A DNA stretch of 64,000 nt from Delphinus delphis (taxonomy: Eukaryota; Chordata; Mammalia; Artiodactyla; Delphinidae), in contig NC_082694.2 of assembly GCF_949987515.2 (NCBI RefSeq), positions 17,477,958-17,541,957 on the forward strand, in the 5' to 3' direction. A program made the translations under genes and the position numbers. Below the pieces are notes generated by a model that was not told where the DNA came from, searched no databases, and saw only the letters and a list, made by a program, of their open reading frames with translations. Within the stretch, counting starts at the first letter, position 1. Each line of letters starts with the position of its first letter. Shown piece by piece: positions 49,170 through 60,560 of this stretch.

Positions 49170-49320
49170 AGTGAGCTATGTAGCATTATCTCAAAATGAG
49201 CATTTTGAGGTAAATGAGCATTACCTCAAAAATAGTTCTCACAAGAAATCCACAACTTGCAGATGAGGAAGTTGAGGCACAAATAGGTAATCATTTTCAA
49301 TCACCTCTAGAAAAAAATTG
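49170..49320 (-). repeat. MIR fragment (antisense) with a local quasi-palindrome
   Basis: CAGATGAGGAAGTTGAGGCA is the antisense MIR core, preceded by TTCTCACAAGAAATCC-like MIR text. A pair of overlapping inverted repeats (49190-49231) sits at its left edge. Confidence 0.6.
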
Positions 49321-51160
49321 GATTTCAATGTAAAATTATGCATTGTCTAGAGGACATTCTTCCAGGTTATCTGATGCTAGCCTTTCACTGTCTTTAAGCT
49401 ACTGTACAATATCTTGTTAAGTTGTAGTTAACTGATAGATGTGCAAAACCTTCTGGTCCTATAGAATAGCATTTTCCTTCCTTTCTGCCATGTGGAAAAC
49501 CAGCTTTGCATCTGTTTACATAATCATTTCAACATAACTGATACACACACACACAGCATGTATATAGCATCTTCCTAGTTTCCTCATTCATGGGAAGAAT
49601 AAAATCTACAGAATGTGTTCATTTTTATATTTGCATGATATTCACAATTTTACATTTTTAGAAGATTATCTTTTTCTTAAAACAAATCTGAATTTTTCAC
49701 CATAGAGTGGGGATTTGAAACTTGGATTTTCTGGTTCAAAAGTCCACAGTTTTTCCAGTACCTTTCCTACCAAGAATCCTGAGCAGCTGGGAGAACAATT
49801 GCATGTATTCTCTCTAGGCAGAAAGAAAACAGAGTATGAGAATATTTTCTTGACAGAGACATGGTTATTTAAATGACATATTCAACCCTAGATCTCTAGT
49901 ACTTGGACTCCTTGTCTGTTAATCTTTTTTACCAAATAGTTGAGCTGGGATGATGCTTTTCTGTAGAAAGAGACATGATGAAAACTTTGAAGTGGCACTG
50001 GATCATAAAGGAAGAAATAGAAAGAAGACTTTCAAAGAGATAAAGCAGTAGGAGAGAATGAAGGATGATGAGCACCAGCCAGAGGATTTGAAGGGCCAGG
50101 ATGAAGGTATTTGATTTGCTGGCTCAGAGGAGAAAGAAATCAATAGGAATGGGAAGCCCAAATTCACTCTGGGACAGGGGTTACTTTTTCTAAGCCTCGT
50201 ACACACTGTTTTCAGATAGATAGGTTAAGAAAAAAATCCCACTTTCCCTGCCACCAATGAACTTATAAATGTTGACTGCTTAAAATACAAACGATTTTCA
50301 ATTAAAATAGAATAATTCTGAATAAAACAAAAGCTCTAAAAATAGGACATTTCTATGTTTTAACCTTCATTAAACCTTATATTGATATTCAAAAGATAAA
50401 TTTGGGGCCACAAAGATGAATCAGCTCAATATTTATTAAATAGAAGAAGAAATCAAGGTCAAGGATAATTAAAGGAAATTGAATTATAATGGTTTATGCT
50501 GTTGTTGAAAAGACTAGACAAAGTGGCTGTCAAAAATCCTTATTTATTGATTTGGTTTCATTTGACCATTTCAAGAGCTAATCTGACACAGGCTATTATT
50601 TCATCCTGTTAGTGCAAGTATCATAATGATCAAATTAACAAAATATTCTAGATAAATGGTTGATAAGTGATTGGAAAATAATGTTTGATAATTGAATATT
50701 GAAAATTTCCACAAAATTAAGCGTGTCTTTGTAGGAGGAAGAGGAACTTAGAAACAGAATTAAGCTATTTTGTATAATGGCTCTCCAGCTATATACCTGA
50801 ACAGTCTCCAGGATAATTATCAAATTAACTCATTATTTGATGCTTTCATATATTCCCCTCCTAGTGCATTTCAATAATAATTATGTCCACAGAGCTTTAC
50901 AAGTTGCAAGTGTTGTAAGATCAAATTTGATAAGTCAAAATATTTTAAATGTTTATTGAATTGGTTTGTTTGCAGTTTCTTGCAAAATGTCAGTGAGTGA
51001 GGAAATAAGCAAAAAATAACTGATTGTTGATGCTTTCTCTTTTCCTACCAATTTGTACTTAAGAATGTATTTCAGAAATAATTTCAGACCCCTGTATTTT
51101 ATATTCACATGAAATAATTTTCTAATTTTCATTCAGAAAAATTTAACCCAAGTGTGAATT
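49321..51160. other. AT-rich non-coding DNA
   Basis: Contains a short CA tract near 49543-49554. No gene was recognised. Confidence 0.5.
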
Positions 51161-51165
51161 CACAT

Positions 51166-51290
51166 GTTCAGCAGATATTTATTGGGGACTTACTGTGTGT
51201 CAGGATCAGTACTTTGGATGCAGCACTAAATGATACAGAGAAGACCTACTAGGTTCCTACTCTCCAGTAATAATTAGTATAGTAGAAGAT
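51166..51290 (-). repeat. L2-like LINE 3' end (antisense)
   Basis: CAGCAGATATTTATTGGGGA, TACTGTGTGTCAGGATCAGT and TGCAGCACTAAATGATACAG follow the antisense L2 3' end. Confidence 0.6.
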
Positions 51291-52554
51291 CCAGACATTA
51301 AATATAGAATAAGTTATTTGACTTATGTCAAATAATGCTATAAAAGAAAAAAAACAGGTATAATAAAAAAGTAAGAGGTGACTTTACCTGGTATTTATGA
51401 CTAGAAAGTATACACCAGACATTATTTTGAAGTCATTTAAAACTGTTAATTCTAGACTGTATGGTGGTTTTTATTTTAAACTTATTTCAATTCTGCTCTG
51501 AGTTTATGATGAGCATCTTATCTAGTAAATAAAAATAAGGATCTGATTTGAAGCATATAAAAAATAGCTTTGTTCACAAACATTTCCTGTACTGTCATTC
51601 AAAGGAAAATATAGGAAGAGTTATTTACACAGTTTCAGATGGTTGATAATAAAACTCAAATGCCTCACAAGCAAACAAAAGTACATTTTTTCCAAATCTG
51701 TAGCAAAACAAACAAAAGACAAAATCAAGTACCTAAGTAGTTCACTAACACAAGTGTGATTATACCTTTATAAAATAATTTCAAATTATTTTAATTTCAT
51801 CTGGCAGAAATTATATGACACTAATCTGGAAAGTTCTGAAAAAAGAAGTGTTACATGTGGGAATTTATTTTGAAGATATATTTATTAAAACCTTAAGGTC
51901 CTCACAGAAGATCAGTAAAACAGAAAATTAACAATGTCACTCACAACAAATATATTGATATATAAATAGGTAGATAAATAAATAAATGCAAGAGGCCCTA
52001 TATCATATTAAACAAAATATATCACAGATGGTTCAATAATATAAACTTGAAAGTATAGAATGTATTACAGATAAAAATTTTATTCAATTTTTAATACAAG
52101 TTGTATTTTAAATGTTTAGCCAATTTTTTTCACTGTGGTGAAAAATAATTTCATTGACATAATTATGTCAGAAAAGTCAAAGTAAAAGATAGCTTAGATA
52201 CAGAAGATATAAAATATCTTTATGACAAACTTAAATTTAAAAAATTAAGTGAAAAATGCTACACAGATGAGAGATAAAAACTATATATTCTTAATATGTA
52301 ATTAGCCTTTACCAATAAATAAGATACTATGAATAAGACAAAGGGCAAGAGAAAGAAACAAATTATATAATTTGATCGTCCACCTACAGAAAACTTGCCA
52401 ATTGTAAATGAGCATTTAAAATGACTTTCAGTATATCAATTAATAAAATGAATACAAACAAAAATGATAATTTTGTCTTTCTACAAATATTTTTTAACTG
52501 TACTGTGCCAGATTCTGCTTTTGTAATTGAAGACTTGTTTATGTAAATATATGT
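51291..52554. other. AT-rich non-coding DNA before L1-B
   Basis: No gene recognised. Long A/T runs and simple AAAT-type repeats near 51965-51985. Confidence 0.5.
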
Positions 52555-53444
52555 TCCAGAGAGGAGGAACCAAGATGGTGAAGTAGAAGGACATGCTCTC
52601 ACTCCCTCTTGCGAGAACACCAGAATCACAGCTAGCTGCTGGACAATCATTGAAAGGAAGACACTGGAACTCACAAAAAAAGATACCTCACATCCAAAGA
52701 CAAAGGAGAAGCCACAATGAGATGGTAGGAGGGGCACAATCACAGTAAAATCAAATCCCATAACTGGTGGGTGGGTGACTCACAGACTGAAGAACAATTA
52801 TACCACAGAAGTCCACCCACTGGAGTGAATATTCTGAGCCCCATATCATGCTTCCCAACATGGGGGTCTGGCAATGGGAGGAGGAATTCCGACTTTGAAG
52901 CCTAGTGGGAATTGATTGCAGGATTTCAACAGGACTGGAGGAAACAGAGACTCCACTCTTGGAGGACACACACAAAGTAGTGTGTGAATCAGGACCCAGG
53001 GGAAGGAGCAGTGACCCCGGGGGATACTCAACCAGATCTACTTGCTAGTGTTGGAGGGTCCCCTGCCAAGGCAGGGGGTGGCCCTGTTTCACTGTGGGGA
53101 CAAGGACACTGGCAGCAGAAGTTCTAGGAAGTACACCTTGGAGTGAGGTCACTCAGAGTCTGTCATTAGCCCCACCAAAGAGCCCAGGTAGGCTCCAGTG
53201 TTGGGTTGCCTCAGACCAAACAACCAACAGGGAGGGAACCCAGCCCCACCCAACAACAGTCAAGTGGATTAAAGTTTTACTGAGCTCTGCCCACCAGAGC
53301 AACAGTCAGCTCTAGCCACCAACAGTCCCTTCCATCAAGCCCCTTAGATAGCCTCATCCCTGAGAAGGCAGACAGCAGAAGCAAGAAGAACTGAAATCCT
53401 GCAACCTGTGGAACAAAAACCACATTTACAGAAAGATAGACACG
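52555..53444 (+). promoter_or_regulatory. L1-B 5' UTR
   Basis: A leader of roughly half the length of L1-A's, without its long CpG-rich segment. Expected to have held an internal Pol II promoter in the source element. CAAGATGG at 52571-52578 could be the YY1 site that positions the start in human L1. Confidence 0.6.
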
Positions 53445-54343
53445 ATGAAAAGGCAGAGGGCTATATACCAGATGAAGGAATAAGATAAAACCCCAGAAAA
53501 ACAACTAAATGGAGATAGGCAACCTTCCAGAAAAAGAATTCAGGATAATGATAGTGAAGAGGATCCAGGGCCTCGGAAAAGAAATGGAGGCAAAGATCGA
53601 GAAGATGCAAGAAATGTTTAACAAAGACCTAGAAGAATTAAAGAATAAACAAACGGAGATTAACAATACAATAACTGAAATGAAAACTACACCAGAAGGA
53701 ATCAATAGCAGAATAACTGAGGCAGACGAATGGATAAGTGACCTGGAGCACAGAATGGTGGAATTCACTGCTGTGGAACAGACTAAAGAAAAAAGAATGA
53801 AAAGAAATTAAGACAGCCTAAGAGACTTCTGGGACAACATTAAACGCAACAACATTCGCATTATAGGGGTCCCAGGAGGAGAAAAAAGAGAGAAAGGACC
53901 AGAGAAAATATTTCAAGATATTATAGTCGAAAACTTCCCTAACATGGGAAAGGAAATAGCCACCCAAATCCAGGAAGCACAGTAAGTCCCATACAGGATA
54001 AATCCAATAAGAAACATGACGAGGCACATAGTAATCAAATTGGCAACACTTAAAGACAAAGAAAAATTATTGAAAGCAGCAAGGGAAAAATGACAAATAA
54101 AATACAGGGAACTCCCATAAGGTTAACAGGTGTATCTCAGCAGAAACTCTACAAGCCAGAAGGGAGTGACATGATATACTTAAAGTGATGAAAGGGAAGA
54201 ACCTACAACCAAGATTACTCTACACGGCAAGGATCTCATTCAGATTCGATGGAGAAATCAAAAGCTTTAAAGACAAGCAAAAGCTAAGAGAATTCAGCAC
54301 CACCAAACCACCTCTAAAACAAATGCTAAAGGAACTTCTCTAA
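53445..54343 (+). pseudogene. L1-B ORF1, broken
   Basis: The ATG at 53445 corresponds to the L1-A start, but its frame meets a TAA after 12 codons. The coiled-coil part is open in another frame (53509-53811) with LPEKEFRIMI and heptads (KIEKMQEMFNKDLEELKNKQ), ending at a stop where L1-A continues. Downstream RRM text (ACATTCGCATTATAGGGGTC, ATGGGAAAGGAAATAGCCAC) has further stops, and the C-terminal domain ends at TAA 54341-54343. The overall span of ~300 codons is normal. No functional product is possible. Confidence 0.9.
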
Positions 54344-54401
54344 GTGAGAAACACAAGAGCAGAAAAGGACCTACATAAACAAACCCCAAACAATTAAGAA
54401 G

Positions 54402-57400
54402 ATGGTCATAAGAGCATACATATCAATAATTACCTCAAACGTGAATGGATTATATGCTCCAACCAAAAGACACAGGCTCACTGAATGGAAATAAAAACAA
54501 GACCCATATATATGCTATCTACAAGAGACCCACTTCAGACCTAGGGACACATACAGACTGAAAATGAGGGGATGGAAAAATATATTCCATGCAAATGGAA
54601 ATCAAAAAGAAAGCTGGAGTAGCAATACTCATATCAGATAAAATAGACTTTAAAATAAAGAATATTACAAAAGACAAGGAAGGACACTACATAATGATCA
54701 AGGAATCAATCCAAGAAGAAGATATAACAATTATAAATATATATGCACCCAAAATAGCAGCACCTCAATGCACAAGGCAACTGCTAACAGCTATAAAAGA
54801 GGAAATTGACAGTAACACAATAATAGAGGGGGATTTTAACACCTCACTTCCACCAATGGACAGATCATCCAAAATGAAAATAAATTATGAATCAGAAGCT
54901 TTAAATGACACAATAGCCCAGATAGATTTAATTGAGATTTATAGGACATTCCATCCAAAAACAGCAGATTACACTTTCTTCTCAAGTGCACACGGAACAT
55001 TCTCCAGGGTAGATCACTTCTTAGGTCACAAATCAAGCCTCAGTAAATTTAAGAAAATTGAAATCATATCAAGCATCTTTTGTGACCACAATGCTATGAG
55101 ATTAGAAATGAATTACAGGGAAAAAAAACGTAAAAAAACACAAACACATGGAGGCTAAACAATATGTTACTAAATAACCAAGAGATCACTGAAGAAATCA
55201 AAGAGGAGATCAAAAAATACCTACAGACAAATAACAATGAAAACACGAAGATCCAAAACCTATGGGATGCAGCAAAAACAGTTTTAAGAAGGAAGTTTAT
55301 AGCTATAAAAGCCTACCTCAAGAAACAAAAAAAATCTCAAGTAAACAATCTAACCTTACACCTAAAGGAACTAGAGAAAGAAAAACAAACAAAACCCAAA
55401 GTTAGCAGAAGGAAAGAAATCATAAAGAATAGAGCAGAAATAAATGAAATAGAAACAAAGAAAACAATAGCAAAGATCAATAAAACTAAAAGGTGGTTCT
55501 TTGAGAAGATAAAAATATTGATAAACCATTACCCAAACTCTTCAAGAAAAAGAGGGAGAGGACTCAAGTCAATAAAATTAGAAATGAAAAAGGAGAAGTT
55601 AGAACAGACACTGCAGAAATACAAAGCATCCTTAGAGACTACTACAAGAAACTCTATGCCAATAAAATGGACAACCTGGAAAAAATGGACAAATTCTTAG
55701 AAAGTTATAACCTTCCAAGACTGAACCAGGAAGAAACAGAAAACATGAACAGATCAATCACAAGTAATGAAATTGAAGCTATGATTAAAAATCTTCTAAC
55801 AGGACTTCCCTGGTGGAGCAGTGGTTGAGAGTCCACCTGCCGACGCAGGGGACATGGGTTTGTGCCCTGGTCTGGGAGGATCCCACATGCCGCGGAGCGG
55901 CTGAGCCCGTGAGCCATGGCCGCTGAGCCTGTGCTTCCGGAGCCTGTGCTCCACAACGGGAGAGGCCACAACAGTGAGAAGCCCCCATACCACAAAATAA
56001 AAATAAAAAAATCTTCTAACAAACAAAAGTCCAGGACCAGATGGTTTCACTGGTGAATTCTTTCAAACATTTAGAGAGGAGTTAACACCCATCCTTCTCA
56101 AATTCTTCCAAAAAATTTCAGAGAAAGGAACACTCCCAAACTCATTCTATGAGCCCACCATCACCCTGACACCAAAACCAGACAAAGATCCTACAAAAAA
56201 AGAAAATTACAGACCAATATTACTGATGAATATACATGCAAAAATCCTCAACAAAATACTAGCAAACAGAATCTAACAACACATTAAAAGGATCATACAC
56301 CATGATCAAGTGGGATTTATCCCAGGGATACAAGGATTCTTCAATATACGCAAATCAATCAACGTGATACACCATATTAACAAATTGAAGAATAAAAACA
56401 ATATGATCATCTCAATAGATGCAGAAAAAAGCTTTTGACAAAATTCAACACCAATTTATGATAAAAACTCTCAAGAATGTGGGCATAGAGGGAACCTACC
56501 TCAACATAATAAAGACCATATATGACAAACCCACAGCATACATCATTCTCAATGGTGAAAAACTGAAAGCATTTCCTCTAAGATCAGGAACGAGAAAGGA
56601 TATCCACTCTCACCACTATTATTCAACATAGTTTTGGAAGTCCTAGCCATGGCAATCAGAGAAGAAAAAAGAAATAAAAAGAATACAAGTTGGAAAAGAA
56701 GAAGTAAAGCTGTCACTGTTTGCAGATGAGATGATATTATACATATAGAATCCTAAAAATGCGACCAGAAAACTACTAGACCTAAACAATGAATTTGATA
56801 AAGTTACAGGATACAAAATTAATGCACAGAAATCTCTTGCACTCCTATATACTAATGATGAAAAATCTGCAACAGAAATTATGGAAACACTCTCATTTAC
56901 CATTGCAAGAAAAAGTATAAAATACCTAGGAATAAACCTACTTAGGGAGACAAAAGACCTGTATGCAGAAAACTATAAGACACTGATGAAAGAAATTAAA
57001 GATGATACCAACAGATGGAGAGATATACCATGTTCTTGGATTAGAAGAATCAATATTGTGAAAATGACTATACTACCCAAAACAAACTACACATTCAATG
57101 AAATCCCTATCAAATTACCAATAGCATTTTTTTTGGAACTAGAACAAATCATCTTAAAATTTGTATGGAGACACAAAAGACCCAGAATAGCCAAAGCATT
57201 CTTGAAGGAAAAAAACGGAGCTGGAGGAATCAGACTCCCTGACTTGAGGCTATACTACAAAGCTACAGTTATCAATACAATACGGTACTGGCACAAAAAC
57301 AGAAACATAGATCAATGGAACAAGATAGAATGTCCAGAGATAAACCCACTCACCTATGGTCAACTAATCTATGGCAAAGGAGGCAAAGATATACAATGGA

Positions 57401-57548
57401 GAAAAGACAGTCTATTCAGTAAGTGGTGCTGGGAAAACTGGACAGCTACATGTAAAAGAATGAAATTAGAACACTCCCTAACACCATACACAAAAATAAA
57501 CTCAAAATGAATTCTAGACCTAAATGTAAGACCAGACACTATCAAATA
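54402..57548 (+). pseudogene. L1-B ORF2, broken, SINE-interrupted and 3'-truncated
   Basis: Opens at ATG 54402 and stops early, where a TAA follows the codons for GAATGG (about 54483-54491). Endonuclease sequence continues from 54589 (INIYAPK, GDFNTSL, SRVDHFLG, CDHNAMRLEM, to 55158), and the linker runs to 55700. A CHR SINE sits at 55801-56006, just before [12 protein letters not shown] text. The reverse-transcriptase catalytic motif reads FADE at 56719-56730, the second catalytic aspartate replaced by glutamate. A stop soon follows. The thumb region is open for 209 codons (56881-57510) and ends at a TGA in the sequence [14 protein letters not shown]. The Cys-His domain is missing. Identity is certain. 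Confidence 0.92.
55801..56006 (+). mobile_element. CHR SINE (short form) inside L1-B ORF2
   Basis: Starts AGGACTTCCCTGGTGGAGCA with box B-like GGGTTTGTGCC and tail AAAATAAAAATAA. Perfect 14-bp duplication AAAAATCTTCTAAC at 55787-55800 and 56007-56020. L1-A has the uninterrupted phrase near 9920, an in-window pre-insertion reference. Confidence 0.97.
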
Positions 57549-59079
57549 GTGCTTTGATATAGATGTTTTCATTGATGAGAAAAACATGGCTATTGATGAG
57601 GAGACAAAAATATGTTCATTTCAAATACTTTTACAATTAACCTCTGGTGACTATGTACCTTAAATAATTCTATTCTCAATTTGAAAATGAGATTAATGAT
57701 ACAAAATTAGATGTACTATAAAAATCACTGTGAAATTCTGAAGGATCCCATCTAACTCCTCAGCTAGTTTAATTATTTTAATTATATGATCAGGAAGCAG
57801 ATCTAGAGACAAGCACACAAGAGCCTATTAGTTTGAAAGTCAAAAGAAGGGGATAATGATCAAAATGTGATTAAGGAGCTTTAGATCTATAATTTCAGAG
57901 AAATAAAAATCCCTAAAATGAAGATGATTTTAGGTACTTGCATTGTTTATGCTGAGCGTAGTATAAGAGTTAAATCATTTTTTAATCTTAAGCACTCTTA
58001 AGTTCATGGATTTTCATGGCAAAAATATATACAAATGCTTTTTTCCATACAAATTATTCCTTAATTTTGGTCAATGGCAGCATTAGAAAAAAACACTAGA
58101 AGCCATCCAGATCAATTCTCTCACAAGTAAAATAAAAACTTGAAGGACACTTACTGGGGGAAAAACTGTAATCAACGGTTATTTGGGGCAATAAGTTTTG
58201 CTAAGAACTTTTGCTATGGGTATTTTACCTCTTTTAAATTTTGAAAAACTCATGTGACCAGACAAATAAAGCATATCACAAAAAGTTCTCATGCACTTGC
58301 AGTCTAGAACTTCAAGCATTTTGTATTCTCATTTCAGACATTTTAATTTGTATTAACGTTTGAATATTTATTTTGTCAATAAGTTAATTTTGCTCTGTAC
58401 GATAGCAGGTTCAGTGTGTTTGTAATAGAAAAGGTGACAAATAAACTGAAATGTACATGAAATAAGAACTTGTCAGACAAAGGAAAATGTGCACATCTTT
58501 AGGATGATAAATGAATAAGGTGTGCCAAGTGGAGTCAGGGAGTCTGGCAGGCTTCAGGAATGGTGCGAAGTTGAGTGAATCAAGAGAGTTAGCCTTGGCC
58601 GTTATGGGAAAATAGATTGGAGAGTTCAGGTTTTGCCAGAATATTGTGAGCTTTAGATTTAGAGTTGTTTCCAACCTAGGATATTATCCTTAGGCAAGTA
58701 GAAAACCAACAGAGAAAATTGCATTTCATGCTACTCCGTTAGAAAAATTGAGTTAAAGGAACAATAGTGTAGAGCAAAGATTGTCATAGAATGTGAATGG
58801 ATAACTTCAGGTTACATAGAATCATGTTTTAATAAATCGATGTCCCCTGAAACTTTTCCAGAAGATGAAAAGTGAAAAACTAATGTTCTTTACTTTTTTA
58901 AACTGCTATTTTTTAAATTAATATTGTAGGAAATTTAAATATTCCAATTTAAAAAGAACAAAGTTCTTTTTGGAACTTCCGTTTTTTTTTTTTTCTAGTT
59001 TTCAAAGATGTGATGACTTTATTGTTATCTTATCAGAAGGAAGTATGGTTCCCTACGAGCTATGTGTCTTTGAACAAAT
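57549..59079. other. AT-rich non-coding DNA after L1-B
   Basis: No gene recognised and no L1 3' UTR found here. A short T-run lies at 58981-58994. Confidence 0.5.
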
Positions 59080-59480
59080 GCCAGAGACCTTTAAGAAACA
59101 GTTCACAAAAAATCTTAAAGCTGTTTGATGGGTCTTTCTAAAGTGTTGTAGATTTTTCATTATTATATTTCATTGGTTATTCATTTTTCTTTTGTGTGAA
59201 ACATCACTCATGATTTTTTTGCCATGTTTCTACTTTTCTAATAGGTCATAAAGATTTCTTATACATTCTGGCTACAAACACTTTGTCATCTCTATGTGAA
59301 AAAATTTTCTCCTTTCCTTTCTCAAATCTTACAAATACTTCATGTTATTTTTGGTAAAATTAAATTTTAATTTTAATGTAATTAAATTCACTAAGTTTTT
59401 CTTATGTCAACTATAAGTTTTGTATATTATTTAATAAATCTTCCATATCAAGAACTTATTAAGATATCCAGTTTGGTTAA
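59080..59480 (-). repeat. Old antisense L1 fragment
   Basis: GATTTCTTATACATTCTGGC, AACACTTTGTCATCTCTATG and AAAATTTTCTCCTTTCCTTT follow the antisense L1 ORF2 3' region in order, heavily diverged. Confidence 0.55.
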
Positions 59481-60060
59481 TGTTTCCTCACAGATAGACT
59501 TAAAATCAAAGAACAAAGGCAAAGATAAATGGAAGGAAGAGGAGCAAAAGAAGAAAATATACAGCTTCTATCTCGACTCTGAGTTCTCACCTATATACTC
59601 AGCTCTTTGTTATTACCTTGTTAGGGTTCTGGTTGCTTAGGAAGATCTATGCTTATTACTTGCTGCCAAGACTTATTTAATGGTCCACTTTCTGGTCCTA
59701 CTATGCTCTGAATCTAGTCTTTGTTCCCAGACCTTGTTGATCTAGATTCACCTGTTGCTAACTGAATCCTCCTTAGCTGAATCCTCCTTATATTTTATTA
59801 AATATATATATTAATATATATATATTTCATCTCATAACAAAAGCATGAGAGTCAATTCTATCTGTATTAAAAAATAAGATTCTTAAGCACAAGGAATATT
59901 GAAGTTTTGCATCCTTGGATATAGCTCAGTACCCTAGACATTCAGTAAAAATATTAGATTTTAAATGAAAAAAAGTTCTTAATGCATAAAGGCAGCTGGA
60001 ATAAAATCTCTAGGTATATAAAGGTAGCTACTCTAGAAACCTCTAGTTTTCAGCATAGAC
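59481..60060. other. Non-coding DNA with a 15-bp tandem duplication and AT-rich tract
   Basis: CTGAATCCTCCTTA occurs twice in a row, one base apart (59762-59775, 59777-59790), followed by an AT-rich tract (59798-59825). No gene recognised. Confidence 0.5.
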
Positions 60061-60089
60061 AATGGTGATCATGGACAAGCATGCTGTAT

Positions 60090-60560
60090 GATCAGGCCAT
60101 GCAAGATGGCTGTTCTCTTGCTCTCTGTACATCCACTGCTCAACAAGTGCCTGCTTCACCTACACCCTACTCACATGACTGACTTTCCTACATACTTGAC
60201 CCAGGCCCCAGCTAGTGATTGCTCTAACTTTGGATCAGAACCTCTCCATTATGATAACTTATCAAAGGGACAGTGAGGGACATGTCCCTCTGCTGGTTTT
60301 CCTGGTAACAAATGAGCCAATTTGACCTCAATTTCCCTATAACTGGTAACCTCCTCCTCCCCTGGGAGTGAAGATTGCCACCATGTCCTGGTTCTCCTTC
60401 TGCCACACAAGGGTGGGGTGCTGCTCCAGGACCTTGCTTCAGACATATAAGCTCCACTTACCCATTAAACCATTGACTGATGGCTCTGTCCCTGCCTCGG
60501 GGCTATTTCTTTGGTCTTGAAGCTGGGCAAGTACAGGCCTTATAGGTCTGCGGGGTGCAA
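60090..60560 (+). repeat. Possible ERV LTR
   Basis: The text ATGCAAGATGGCTGTTCTCT, CTTGCTTCAGACATATAAGC, CATTAAACCATTGACTGATG, GCTATTTCTTTGGTCTTGAA and GTCTGCGGGGTGCAAATCAA has the order expected for the U3-R-U5 of a solo LTR, including a TATAA-like and an ATTAAA-like signal. The family and target duplication were not identified. Confidence 0.4.

Larger units (their letters stand above)
52555..57548 (+). mobile_element. L1-B: LINE-1 with 5' end but lacking its 3' end
   Basis: A second long LINE-1. It has a 5' UTR of about 890 bp opening GAGGAGGAACCAAGATGGTG, a broken ORF1 (53445-54343) and ORF2 from 54402. The ORF2 match to L1-A stops abruptly at about 57548, after the region equivalent to 11475 in L1-A. 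The last ~290 ORF2 codons, the 3' UTR, polyadenylation signal and A tail are all absent. This is the reverse of the usual 5' truncation of L1. It implies a later deletion, a rearrangement, or an aberrant insertion. No target duplication was found. A CHR SINE interrupts ORF2. The 5' UTR differs from that of L1-A, marking another lineage. Confidence 0.93.

Noticed and set aside
49520..49560. CA tract as a functional element
   Set aside because: Only about six units, with no supporting context.
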